In this document: piece by piece, positions 8,950-16,607 of the stretch
Layout of the letters: every line of letters begins with the position of its first letter
Position numbering within the stretch: position 1 is the stretch's first letter
DNA from: Alistipes sp.
GTDB lineage: Bacteria > Bacteroidota > Bacteroidia > Bacteroidales > Rikenellaceae
DNA length: 50,286 nucleotides
Assembly: GCA_017654125.1 (NCBI GenBank)
Contig: JAFNYX010000069.1
Span: 1 to 50,286, forward strand
Direction of reading: 5' to 3'
The notes under the pieces: generated by a model
Told to the model about the DNA's origin: nothing
Seen by the model: only the letters and a program-made list of their open reading frames with translations
The model's database searches: none
Translations under genes and position numbers: made by a program

Positions 8950-10446
8950 ATGAGGAGCCTTAAACACTATCTTTTGATTGCTGCGCTGATTCTCGTCTGT
9001 GGCTGTTCGCCCGAGGGAGTCGAGGAGGAGACGAGAGTCATCAACGAATTGAAGTTAGATCCGGCGAAGGTTACTATGACCGTCGGCGAGACGCTCACAT
9101 TGAAGGCGACGACTACTCCGGCGTACGACGACCTCACATTCAATTGGATAGCCACCAATCCGAATATTGCCAACGTCGATGAGTACGGATGTGTTACGGC
9201 GCACGCACCAGGCAATACGAACATACGTTGCGAGTATGGTTCCGAGTGCTCGGCTCTGACGATTATCAAAGTTGTAGCAGCTCCATCGGAGGATGATGAC
9301 AATGGTGATGAGCCAGGCAATCCGGGCAACACCCCTGGTGAAGAGCCGCAAAAAATCACGTTCGATAGTCCGATGTCGCAGGATATGATATTTTCAAGCC
9401 GACAATTGGCATATCCGGGAACGGTCATGCAGTGTTTCGACTTCTACGGCGACGGCGAAGATGACTATATCTACTTCTCGCAGTGTGCGGGTGATAGTGC
9501 AACGGGCAACAAATGGATGGTCGTGCTGAGTCGTGTCAAGCGCGGTAAGTATGGCGATGCAACCCGCAGCGGTGAGACGATGAAGTTGCGTTGGTTTGGT
9601 CACGGCACGGTAATCTGCGTCGAGCATGCGGCTGACGGACAAGACTATGTCTGGACCGATTCGAACAGCACGCTTGTCAGTGGCTCGTACTCCCATAATA
9701 AGACCATTTCGCGCATACGTTTTCAGCCGAATACCACGTTTGATCACTACACCGGCGAGCAGTTCTATCTCAACTCCTATAAAGATATGTCGGGCAAGAG
9801 TTGGACAGTGTATGGTCTGCAAGTGAATATCGACTTCGATGCACGCCGAATGTTCTTCACAGCGGCATCGAGTGGCAGACGCCACATGATTGTCTATGAC
9901 CTCGACCAGGTGATGGCTTTGAAGGAGCAGCAGGTGACTCTCACTCGAACATGGGGTGGCGAAGCTAATACGAATACTACGTTGCAAAGCAACGTCAAAT
10001 CGACCGTATTGGCTCGTAATCTTGGCTCGCTTACGCCTATCAGCTCATTCCAGATAACAAACAACCAAAACACCGACCCAACCTACTCCAAGACATGGTC
10101 GATAAGTTATCAGGGTCACGCCATTCGTGGCGAGAAACTCTATTGGTACGAGGGTAATGTGTTGGAGTCGAAGAAGGGCAGCGGCGTGTACGATAATTCG
10201 ATAGCATTCGTCGAGACGTTCGACTACAAGGGCAACCGCCTTGCGCCACGCGCAAAGATTTATGCCGCATCCGACTTTGCGAATATGTTTACGCTCCTCA
10301 ATCTCAACGATAACCACTACTGCGAGGCGGAGGGTATTCAAGTGAGGCCAGATGGTAAAATCTATCTCGGTATTACAACCCACATCGCGGGCAAGACTTC
10401 GAGCAATCGACTATCCACGATTTTGAGATACGACTCGGATCGCTAA
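8950..10446 (+). CDS. Lipoprotein with BIG2 Ig-like domain and helveticin-J-like beta-propeller
   Basis: This 498-residue protein has lipobox LVCGC (Cys19). Residues about 33-115 form a bacterial Ig-like (BIG2) domain (LDPAKVTMTVGETLTLKAT, NPNIANVDEYGCVTA). An acidic Pro/Gly linker (EDDDNGDEPGNPGNTPGEEP) follows. The remaining 350 residues resemble the helveticin J bacteriocin family: repeated blades with motifs such as MIVYDLDQV, ISYQGHAIRGEKLYWYEGN and the late CEAEGIQVRPDGKIYLGI, corresponding to the EVESIQI region of helveticin J as I remember it. Related propellers occur in many Bacteroidetes lipoproteins without proof of killing activity. It follows the coiled-coil lipoprotein by 32 bp. 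Toxin, sugar-binding or enzyme-like roles remain open. Confidence 0.7.
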   Translation: MRSLKHYLLIAALILVCGCSPEGVEEETRVINELKLDPAKVTMTVGETLTLKATTTPAYDDLTFNWIATNPNIANVDEYGCVTAHAPGNTNIRCEYGSECSALTIIKVVAAPSEDDDNGDEPGNPGNTPGEEPQKITFDSPMSQDMIFSSRQLAYPGTVMQCFDFYGDGEDDYIYFSQCAGDSATGNKWMVVLSRVKRGKYGDATRSGETMKLRWFGHGTVICVEHAADGQDYVWTDSNSTLVSGSYSHNKTISRIRFQPNTTFDHYTGEQFYLNSYKDMSGKSWTVYGLQVNIDFDARRMFFTAASSGRRHMIVYDLDQVMALKEQQVTLTRTWGGEANTNTTLQSNVKSTVLARNLGSLTPISSFQITNNQNTDPTYSKTWSISYQGHAIRGEKLYWYEGNVLESKKGSGVYDNSIAFVETFDYKGNRLAPRAKIYAASDFANMFTLLNLNDNHYCEAEGIQVRPDGKIYLGITTHIAGKTSSNRLSTILRYDSDR

Positions 10447-10520
10447 TCGGCCCGTTGGGCTGCCGGAGCACTATTTCAATGCCCCAACGCCTGATAAAAT
10501 ATTATGTCACAACAACAAAA

Positions 10521-10545
10521 CAGCCCCGACCGATTGGCGGGGCTG
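10521..10545 (-). terminator. Terminator of the CAU tRNA gene
   Basis: CAGCCCCG (10521-10528) pairs with CGGGGCTG (10538-10545). Read on the minus strand the stem is followed by TTTTGTTGTTG, so it fits the minus-strand tRNA better than the plus-strand gene upstream. Confidence 0.65.
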
Positions 10546-10561
10546 TTGCGTGTAATTGGTG

Positions 10562-10636
10562 TGGATCCTGTAGGGCTTGAACCTACGACCCCCTGATTAT
10601 GAGTCAGGTGCTACTAACCAACTGAGCTAAGGATCC
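10562..10636 (-). tRNA. tRNA with CAU anticodon, probably tRNA-Ile2
   Basis: The minus strand folds as a cloverleaf with acceptor GGATCCT/AGGATCC, D-arm AGCTCAGTTGGTTAG, anticodon stem CCTGA/TCAGG, loop CTCATAA (anticodon at 10599-10601) and T-arm GTAGG-TTCAAGC-CCTAC. CCA is not encoded. The body (TTAGCTCAGTTGGTTAG, GGTCGTAGGTTC) looks more like tRNA-Ile2, whose C34 is modified to lysidine, than elongator tRNA-Met, but sequence alone does not settle this. Confidence 0.9.
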
Positions 10637-10661
10637 ATCGGAACTTGTCCGTTTGCGTGGG

Positions 10662-10693
10662 CAAAGATATAAAAAAAGTGTAAACCGCACAAA
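10662..10693 (-). promoter_or_regulatory. Promoter of the CAU tRNA
   Basis: On the minus strand TTTG (complement of 10690-10693), 20 bp, then TATCTTTG (complement of 10662-10669) matches the Bacteroidetes promoter, about 25 bp upstream of the tRNA 5' end. Confidence 0.7.
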
Positions 10694-10695
10694 TC

Positions 10696-10729
10696 TTTGT
10701 CAGTAAAACAAAAAAAAGGACTAAATTTG
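10696..10729 (+). promoter_or_regulatory. Promoter of the sulfatase gene
   Basis: TTTG (10696-10699), 22 bp, then TAAATTTG (10722-10729). The start codon is at 10751, so the leader is short. It lies back to back with the tRNA promoter, their -33 elements only two bases apart. Confidence 0.6.
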
Positions 10730-10750
10730 TAGAGATTTAGAGCAAAAGGT

Positions 10751-12349
10751 ATGCTTACAGAGAAACGATTTATTCTGGCCGCCGCCTCGACAGCTGCCAT
10801 TCTACCTGCACAGGCCGCTCAAAAAGTAACGCTCGAAAACGCGCGCACGGAGCGTCCGAATGTCATTTTTATTCTGCTCGACGATGCCGGATATGGCGAC
10901 TTTGGATGTTATGGACAACAACGAATCGAGACGCCGAACATCGACGCGCTGGCCGAGCACGGTGTACGATTTACGAATATGTATGCTGGTGCACCCGTAT
11001 CGGCACCATCACGTTGCACATTGCTTACGGGTATGCACTCGGGCCACGCACAGATTCGCTCGAATGACGAGATGCTCGACCGCGGCAACGTGTGGAGCAT
11101 CCGTGCAATGTGCGAAGACCCCGAATTGGAGGGGCAGGCTCCGCTCGCACCCGGGACACCGACTCTCGGAACAATGATGCACGAGGCGGGATACCGTACG
11201 GCGATGATTGGCAAGTGGGGTCTGGGTAACGTATCGTCGGGTAGCACGCCACTCGATATGGGTTTCGACTACTTCTACGGCTACCTCTGCCAACGTATGG
11301 CGCAGTGCTACTATCCACCATTCTTCTACAATAACCGCGAGCGAGAATATACGAACAACCCTCCGTTAGAGTTGGGCGACAAGTTCGATGCGGGTGCCGA
11401 CCCGTACGACCGCGCAAGTTATGCGAAGTTCAAGGGCAAGGTGTATAGTCCTGATGCGGTTTACGAGAAAATCGAAAAGTTTGTCGAGCAAAACAGGCGT
11501 GACCCATTCTTCTTGATGTGGACGACAACCATCCCGCACAGCGCACTCACCGCACCTGACGAGTGGGTAGATTACTACGTTCGGAAGTTCGGCGACGAGA
11601 AACCCGTATATACGGGTAAGGGATATTTTCCTGTACGCTATCCGCGAGCAACCTACGCCGCGATGATTTCGTATCTCGACTACCAGATTGGCGAGCTTGT
11701 CAAACTGCTTAAAAAGCAAGGACTCTACGACAATACGGTGATAATGATTACCAGCGACAATGGACCGTCGCATAACTCCTATACCTCAACCTCGTGGTTC
11801 GATTGTGCCGCACCGTTCCGTAGCGACCGCGGTTATACGAAACGCTCGCTGCACGAGGGCGGTATCCGCATGCCGTTCATCGTTTCGTGGGGCAAACGTC
11901 TGCATCCCGCAGTCTGTGACTATATCGGCTATTTCCCGGATGTGATGCCGACACTCGCCGCCATTGCCGGCATTCCGCAGAGCAAATGGCCGAAGTGCGA
12001 CGGCGAGTCGTTCCTGCCGTCGATTATGGGGCGCGAAGAGGAGCAGAACAACCACTCGTACCTCTATTGGGAGTTTCCGAAGTTCAAGGGCGGCAACGGC
12101 TGGCTCTGCGTGCGAATGGGCAGATGGAAGGGTTTGGTTGAAGATGTTGCCGACGGTTGTACAAAGATGCAGTTGTATGATATTGAGTATGATAAGCGCG
12201 AGGAGCGCGATGTGGCCGCGGAGCATCCTGATATCGTCGCCGATATGTGGCAGGCGATTTACGCATCGCATACGCCGGCCTTGAATCCGCTCTTCCAACT
12301 AAATGTTTGCTATCCTGAGGGATTTTTACCGCGTTCGATATTGAAGTAA
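10751..12349 (+). CDS. Secreted serine-type sulfatase
   Basis: This 532-residue protein has a signal peptide (cut near PAQAAQ) and an alkaline-phosphatase-like sulfatase fold. Metal-binding residues are visible in FILLDDAGYGD and in TSDNGPSHN. The nucleophile motif is Ser84-Ala-Pro-Ser-Arg88 followed by CTLLTG, the serine form of the (C/S)xPxR signature, so activity should need a radical-SAM maturase (anSME) that converts Ser84 to formylglycine. No such gene is in the window. Such enzymes desulfate host glycans, glycosaminoglycans or algal sugars, but the substrate cannot be read here because no polysaccharide-utilisation genes adjoin it. It has its own promoter and terminator and looks monocistronic. 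Confidence 0.92.
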   Translation: MLTEKRFILAAASTAAILPAQAAQKVTLENARTERPNVIFILLDDAGYGDFGCYGQQRIETPNIDALAEHGVRFTNMYAGAPVSAPSRCTLLTGMHSGHAQIRSNDEMLDRGNVWSIRAMCEDPELEGQAPLAPGTPTLGTMMHEAGYRTAMIGKWGLGNVSSGSTPLDMGFDYFYGYLCQRMAQCYYPPFFYNNREREYTNNPPLELGDKFDAGADPYDRASYAKFKGKVYSPDAVYEKIEKFVEQNRRDPFFLMWTTTIPHSALTAPDEWVDYYVRKFGDEKPVYTGKGYFPVRYPRATYAAMISYLDYQIGELVKLLKKQGLYDNTVIMITSDNGPSHNSYTSTSWFDCAAPFRSDRGYTKRSLHEGGIRMPFIVSWGKRLHPAVCDYIGYFPDVMPTLAAIAGIPQSKWPKCDGESFLPSIMGREEEQNNHSYLYWEFPKFKGGNGWLCVRMGRWKGLVEDVADGCTKMQLYDIEYDKREERDVAAEHPDIVADMWQAIYASHTPALNPLFQLNVCYPEGFLPRSILK

Positions 12350-12380
12350 TCCTGCATATCGGTACGACCGATGTAATGGT

Positions 12381-12421
12381 TTCGTCCTTTGCCTCTCGTT
12401 CGGCAGAGGACGAATTTTTTT
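12381..12421 (+). terminator. Terminator of the sulfatase gene
   Basis: Arms 12381-12393 and 12402-12414 form a 13-bp stem with one G-T pair, an 8-nt loop and a following run of seven T (12415-12421). Confidence 0.92.
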
Positions 12422-12527
12422 GTTCCGGCCCAACCCGCTAAACGAAGAGAAGGGTAAGATTCCGATTTTATTTCACTTTTAATGAAAAAAAATGAAGAAA
12501 AATTTCGCCAAATAACAAAAAGAGAAT

Positions 12528-12535
12528 TATCTTTG
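12528..12535 (+). promoter_or_regulatory. -7 element of the arginine operon promoter
   Basis: TATCTTTG matches TAnnTTTG about 90 bp upstream of the first gene. No convincing -33 TTTG is seen at the usual distance, so the promoter may be weak or need an activator. Confidence 0.6.
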
Positions 12536-12622
12536 TGCCGCGCTTACCCCTGCAACGATGTATTGCAGCACAAGCGGCGGTAAAAATCAACACACGAAGA
12601 GAAATAAAATTTTGCATATAAA

Positions 12623-12640
12623 AATGAATATTTATTCCAT
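12623..12640. promoter_or_regulatory. ARG-box-like site over the start codon of the arginine operon
   Basis: The 18 bp around the start codon of the GNAT gene match the ArgR operator consensus (wnTGAATwwwwATTCAnw, as known from Escherichia coli) at all informative positions but one: TGAAT-ATTT-ATTC-C. Only one box is seen, while classical operators have two. No argR gene is in the window. Confidence 0.4.
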
Positions 12641-13241
12641 AACCGTTATGTTCGCACAGCCGGAACACGCCGTGTATGCCGAGCGCATTTGCACGCTCAT
12701 CTACGAATCGGCTCTGCAACGTGGAACAGGTATCGCCAAGCGTTCGCCGGAGTATATTTCGGCCAAAATCACCGGCGGAAAGGCAGTAGTCGCACTTGAC
12801 GGCGATAAATTGGTGGGTTTTAGTTACATCGAATGTTGGGGACACGGCGACTTTGTCGCAACGTCGGGCCTCATTGTCGATCCCGAATATCGCCACTCGG
12901 GACTCGCAGCTCAAATCAAGGCAAAGACCTTTGAATTGGCAAGAAAACGATTCCCGTTTGCAAAAATATTCAGTATCACAACTTCGTTGCCGGTCATGAA
13001 ACTCAACTCGCGCCTCGGTTACAAACCCGTAACCTTCTCGGAACTGACCGACGACAAAGAGTTCTGGCAGGGTTGCGAGGGTTGCCGCAACTACGACATT
13101 TTGTTGCGCAACGACCGCCGTATGTGTCTCTGTACGGGCATGCTTTATGACCCGCAGACACCTCTTGTCGAGCAGTCGCGCCTATCGCCATACGTTATGG
13201 CTTTCAAAAACCGACTTCGCAAAATATTTCACTTGAAATAG
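12624..13241 (+). CDS. GNAT N-acyltransferase opening the arginine operon (candidate N-acylglutamate synthase)
   Basis: The start at ATG 12624 gives 205 residues. The frame extends to 12558, but the extra residues are low-quality and the later start puts the promoter at a sensible distance. The GNAT acyl-CoA-binding signature is SGLIVDPEYRHSGLAAQ, followed by the helix IKAKTFELARKRF and the strand IFSITTSLPVMKLNSRLGYKP typical of the family. A cysteine-containing C-terminal segment follows (CEGCRNYD, MCLC). It lies 48 bp upstream of argG and leads an operon that has every other step of arginine synthesis but no argA or argJ. It is therefore the natural candidate for acetylating or succinylating glutamate. 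Relatives in Bacteroides have been proposed as N-succinylglutamate synthase. The acyl donor cannot be read from the sequence. Confidence 0.75.
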   Translation: MNIYSITVMFAQPEHAVYAERICTLIYESALQRGTGIAKRSPEYISAKITGGKAVVALDGDKLVGFSYIECWGHGDFVATSGLIVDPEYRHSGLAAQIKAKTFELARKRFPFAKIFSITTSLPVMKLNSRLGYKPVTFSELTDDKEFWQGCEGCRNYDILLRNDRRMCLCTGMLYDPQTPLVEQSRLSPYVMAFKNRLRKIFHLK

Positions 13242-13289
13242 ATATACAAATTGACAAAAGAAACAGAAAACAAAAACGTATAAAGCACT

Positions 13290-14492
13290 ATGGATAAGAA
13301 AAAGGTTGTTCTTGCATTCAGCGGAGGTTTGGATACCTCCTTTTGCGTAAAATATCTGACCGACGAGTTGGGCTACGAGGTATATACCGCCATTGCCAAT
13401 ACGGGTGGTTTCTCGAACGAGGAGCTTGCCTCAATCGAGGAGCGTGCCTACCGCCTCGGCGCAAAGCAGCACGCAACACTCGATATCACACACGAGTACT
13501 ACGAGAAGAGTATCAAGTATATGGTCTATGGCAACATTCTGCGTAATGGTACCTATCCTATTTCGGTCTCTTCCGAGCGTACGTTCCAGGCTATCGCCAT
13601 CATCGAGTACGCCAAGAGCGTGGGTGCGCAGTATGTGGCACACGGCTCGACCGGTGCAGGTAACGACCAGGTGCGTTTCGATTTGACGTTCCAGATTCTC
13701 GCTCCGGAGATTGAGATTATCACCCCGACACGCGATATGACCCTCACCCGCGAGTACGAAATAAACTATCTGAAAGAGCGTGGCTACGAGGCCGACTTCG
13801 TGAAGATGGAGTACTCGATAAACAAGGGTTTGTGGGGTACAAGTATCGGCGGTAAGGAGACTCTGCGTTCGGAGCAGACTTTGCCGGAGAGCGCGTACCC
13901 GAGCCAAATCACAGCCGAGGGCGAGCGTACACTGCGAATTGGCTTCGAGCAGGGTGAAATCGTGACGGTCGATGGCGTGGCATACGACGATAAGGTTGAG
14001 GCGATTCGCGCTATCGAGGCAATTGGTTCGCAGTACGGTATCGGTCGCGATATGCACATTGGTGATACGATTATCGGTATCAAGGGCCGTGTCGGTTTCG
14101 AGGCGGCGGCTCCGATGCTCATTATCGCAGCGCACAAGATGCTCGAAAAGCACACGCTCACCAAGTGGCAACTCTATTGGAAGGAGCAAATCGGTACGTG
14201 GTACGGAATGTTCCTCCACGAGGCACAATATCTCGAACCTGTTATGCGCGACATGGAGTGCTTCCTCGCAAGCACCCAGCAGAACGTTTCGGGCGAGGTA
14301 GAGATTACGTTGCGTCCGTATGGTTACACGTTGGTCGGTGTAAACTCGTCGTTCGATTTGATGAAGACCGACTTCGGTGAATATGGCGAGGTTAATAAGG
14401 CGTGGTCGGCCGACGACGTAAAGGGCTTTACGAAGATTTTGGGCAACCAGATGAAGATTTTCCACAACGTACAGAAACGCAACGGCAAGTAG
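13290..14492 (+). CDS. argG: Argininosuccinate synthase
   Basis: This 400-residue protein is full length for the family. The ATP-binding P-loop SGGLDTSF appears at residues 10-17, and further family blocks include AHGSTGAGNDQVRFDLTF and the SIGGKETLRSEQTLPESAYP region. It joins citrulline and aspartate using ATP. Its stop TAG (14490-14492) lies 5 bp before argC, with GGAG between them. In this organism class the citrulline probably comes from deacylation of N-acylcitrulline by the deacylase at 18364. Confidence 0.97.
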   Translation: MDKKKVVLAFSGGLDTSFCVKYLTDELGYEVYTAIANTGGFSNEELASIEERAYRLGAKQHATLDITHEYYEKSIKYMVYGNILRNGTYPISVSSERTFQAIAIIEYAKSVGAQYVAHGSTGAGNDQVRFDLTFQILAPEIEIITPTRDMTLTREYEINYLKERGYEADFVKMEYSINKGLWGTSIGGKETLRSEQTLPESAYPSQITAEGERTLRIGFEQGEIVTVDGVAYDDKVEAIRAIEAIGSQYGIGRDMHIGDTIIGIKGRVGFEAAAPMLIIAAHKMLEKHTLTKWQLYWKEQIGTWYGMFLHEAQYLEPVMRDMECFLASTQQNVSGEVEITLRPYGYTLVGVNSSFDLMKTDFGEYGEVNKAWSADDVKGFTKILGNQMKIFHNVQKRNGK

Positions 14493-14497
14493 GAGTA

Positions 14498-15460
14498 ATG
14501 ATTAAGGTCGGAATTATAGGCGGTGCGGGCTATACGGCAGGCGAACTGTTGCGCCTGCTCATCCACCATCCGCAGGCGGAGATTGTCTTCGTCCACTCGA
14601 CGAGCAACGCCGGAGCACGCATCTGCGATGTGCACGGAGGTCTGTGGGGCGAGTGCGATTTGTGTTTCTCGGCCGACTACGACCTCTCGGCAATTGACGT
14701 CGTATTCCTCTGTTCGGCACATGGCAAGAGTCGCGAATTTTGGGCATCAAACCCTCTGCCGGAGGGTTTGCGCGTCATTGACCTTGCACAGGACTTCCGC
14801 GACGAGAGCGATGGTTATGTATATGGCCTGCCAGAGTGGCAGCGCGACCGCATTAAGGGCGCAACGAAGATTGCAAATCCGGGTTGTTTTGCCACCGCCA
14901 TACAACTTGCCTTGCTGCCACTTGCTGCCGCGGGAGAACTTACCGGCGAGGTGCATGTGACGGCTATCACCGGCTCGACGGGTGCCGGTGTAAAACCTTC
15001 GGCAACGACACATTTCAGTTGGCGTAGCGATAACCTCTCGACCTACAAGTGCTTCACTCATCAGCATCTGCTCGAAATCGGTCGCAATCTGCGGATGATA
15101 CAACCATCGTTTGCGAACGATATAAATTTCGTCCCGATGCGCGGAGACTTTGCGCGTGGTATTCTCGCCTCGGTATATACCGAGTGTGCGCTGACGGCCG
15201 AACAAGCCGTCGCACTCTACAACGACTACTATGCCGATGCCTCATTTACGTTCGTTGCGGACGGTAGCGTCGATTTGAAGCAGGTAACCAACACCAATAA
15301 AGCGATGATTTCGGTCGCAAAATATGGCAACAAACTGCACATTGTCTCTGTTATCGACAACCTTTTGAAGGGTGCATCGGGACAGGCGGTGCAGAATATG
15401 AACCTCATCTTTGGGCTCGATGAGCGCGAAGGTCTGCGCCTGAAACCAAACGCATTTTAA
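14498..15460 (+). CDS. argC: N-acetyl (or N-succinyl)-gamma-glutamyl-phosphate reductase
   Basis: ATG 14498 gives 320 residues, usual for the shorter ArgC type. An upstream in-frame start at 14402 would overlap argG and is rejected because the NADP-binding GIIGGAGYTAGELLRLL belongs at the N-terminus. The catalytic cysteine is Cys130 in NPGCFATA, and TGSTGAGVKPS follows. It reduces acylglutamyl phosphate to the semialdehyde. It lies between argG and argD in the operon. Confidence 0.96.
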   Translation: MIKVGIIGGAGYTAGELLRLLIHHPQAEIVFVHSTSNAGARICDVHGGLWGECDLCFSADYDLSAIDVVFLCSAHGKSREFWASNPLPEGLRVIDLAQDFRDESDGYVYGLPEWQRDRIKGATKIANPGCFATAIQLALLPLAAAGELTGEVHVTAITGSTGAGVKPSATTHFSWRSDNLSTYKCFTHQHLLEIGRNLRMIQPSFANDINFVPMRGDFARGILASVYTECALTAEQAVALYNDYYADASFTFVADGSVDLKQVTNTNKAMISVAKYGNKLHIVSVIDNLLKGASGQAVQNMNLIFGLDEREGLRLKPNAF

Positions 15461-15483
15461 CCCCCACCATCCAAAAGAGCAAA

Positions 15484-16605
15484 ATGAAACTTTTTGACGT
15501 ATATTCACTCTACGATATCGAGCCGATAAGCGGTCGTGGCAACTATGTCTATACGGCCGACGGCACGGAATACCTCGACCTCTATGGCGGTCACGCCGTT
15601 ATTTCGGTCGGTCACGCACACCCACACTATGTTCACGCTATTGCCGAGCAGGTCGAGCGTTTGGGTTTTTACTCCAATTCGGTCGAAAATTCATTGCAAC
15701 GCACGCTTGCCGACCATTTGGGCCGTATCAGCGGTTACGACGACTATGCGCTCTTCCTCTGTAATTCGGGCGCCGAGGCGAACGAGAACGCACTGAAACT
15801 CGCATCGTTCCATTCGGGCAAAAGCAAGGTGTTGTGCTTCTCGAAGGCCTTCCACGGGCGCACGTCGGGTGCAGTAGCAGCGACGGATAACCCGTCGATT
15901 CAAGCGCCGTTCAACCGCACCGACAATGTAGAGTTTGTGCCACTGAACGATATCGCACAGGTCGAACAACGACTCTCGTCGGGTGAGTTTTGTGCCGTAC
16001 TCATCGAGGGTGTTCAGGGCGTTGCGGGCATACATGTACCAAATGACGAATTTATGCGCCGTCTGCGTGAAGTGACCGAGCGCTATGATGTATCGCTCAT
16101 CGTGGACGAGATACAGTCGGGCTATGGCCGTAGCGGAAAATTCTTTGCTCACCAATACTCGGGTATCCGTCCCGACATCATAACCTGCGCCAAAGGTATC
16201 GCCAACGGCTTTCCAATGGGTGCCGTGCTAATTTCGCCGAAATACGAGCCTCGAAAAGGTATGCTCGGCACAACGTTTGGCGGCAACCACCTCGCTTGTG
16301 CAGCGGCAATCGCCGTGTTGGAGATTATCGAGCGTGAGGGGTTGGTCGAAAATTCGCACTCGGTAGGCGAATATCTAATTGCGGAGTTGCGAAAACTGCC
16401 TCAAATCAAGGAGGTGCGTGGTAGAGGTCTGATGATTGGCATCGAGATTGAGGGCTCGGCGGCAGAGTTTCGCAAGCGTCTGCTCTTTGAGCAACATGTA
16501 TTTACCGGCGGAGCGGGTGCTACGACCGTTCGTCTGCTGCCGGCATTGACCATCTCGCGCAAGGTGGCAGACCTATTCTTGGAGCGTTTCAAAAAACTAT
16601 TGTAA
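15484..16605 (+). CDS. argD: Acetylornithine/succinylornithine aminotransferase
   Basis: This 373-residue class III PLP aminotransferase shows the cofactor-binding residues in LCNSGAEANENALKLA, the aspartate in LIVDEIQSGYGRSG and the Schiff-base lysine Lys237 in CAKGIANGFPMG. It transfers an amino group from glutamate to the acylglutamate semialdehyde to give N-acylornithine. The 23-bp gap after argC and 2-bp gap before argF' show tight operon packing. Confidence 0.95.
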   Translation: MKLFDVYSLYDIEPISGRGNYVYTADGTEYLDLYGGHAVISVGHAHPHYVHAIAEQVERLGFYSNSVENSLQRTLADHLGRISGYDDYALFLCNSGAEANENALKLASFHSGKSKVLCFSKAFHGRTSGAVAATDNPSIQAPFNRTDNVEFVPLNDIAQVEQRLSSGEFCAVLIEGVQGVAGIHVPNDEFMRRLREVTERYDVSLIVDEIQSGYGRSGKFFAHQYSGIRPDIITCAKGIANGFPMGAVLISPKYEPRKGMLGTTFGGNHLACAAAIAVLEIIEREGLVENSHSVGEYLIAELRKLPQIKEVRGRGLMIGIEIEGSAAEFRKRLLFEQHVFTGGAGATTVRLLPALTISRKVADLFLERFKKLL

Positions 16606-16607
16606 CA

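Noticed and set aside
10562..10636. Integration site for a mobile element at the CAU tRNA
   Set aside because: No integrase, direct repeat of the tRNA end or change in gene content boundary was found next to it.
12558..12623. Upstream start for the GNAT gene
   Set aside because: The extra 22 residues are basic and unlike GNAT N-termini, and ATG 12624 begins the conserved fold.
14402..14497. Upstream start for argC inside argG
   Set aside because: It would put 32 unrelated residues before the N-terminal Rossmann motif; ATG 14498 follows GGAG directly.
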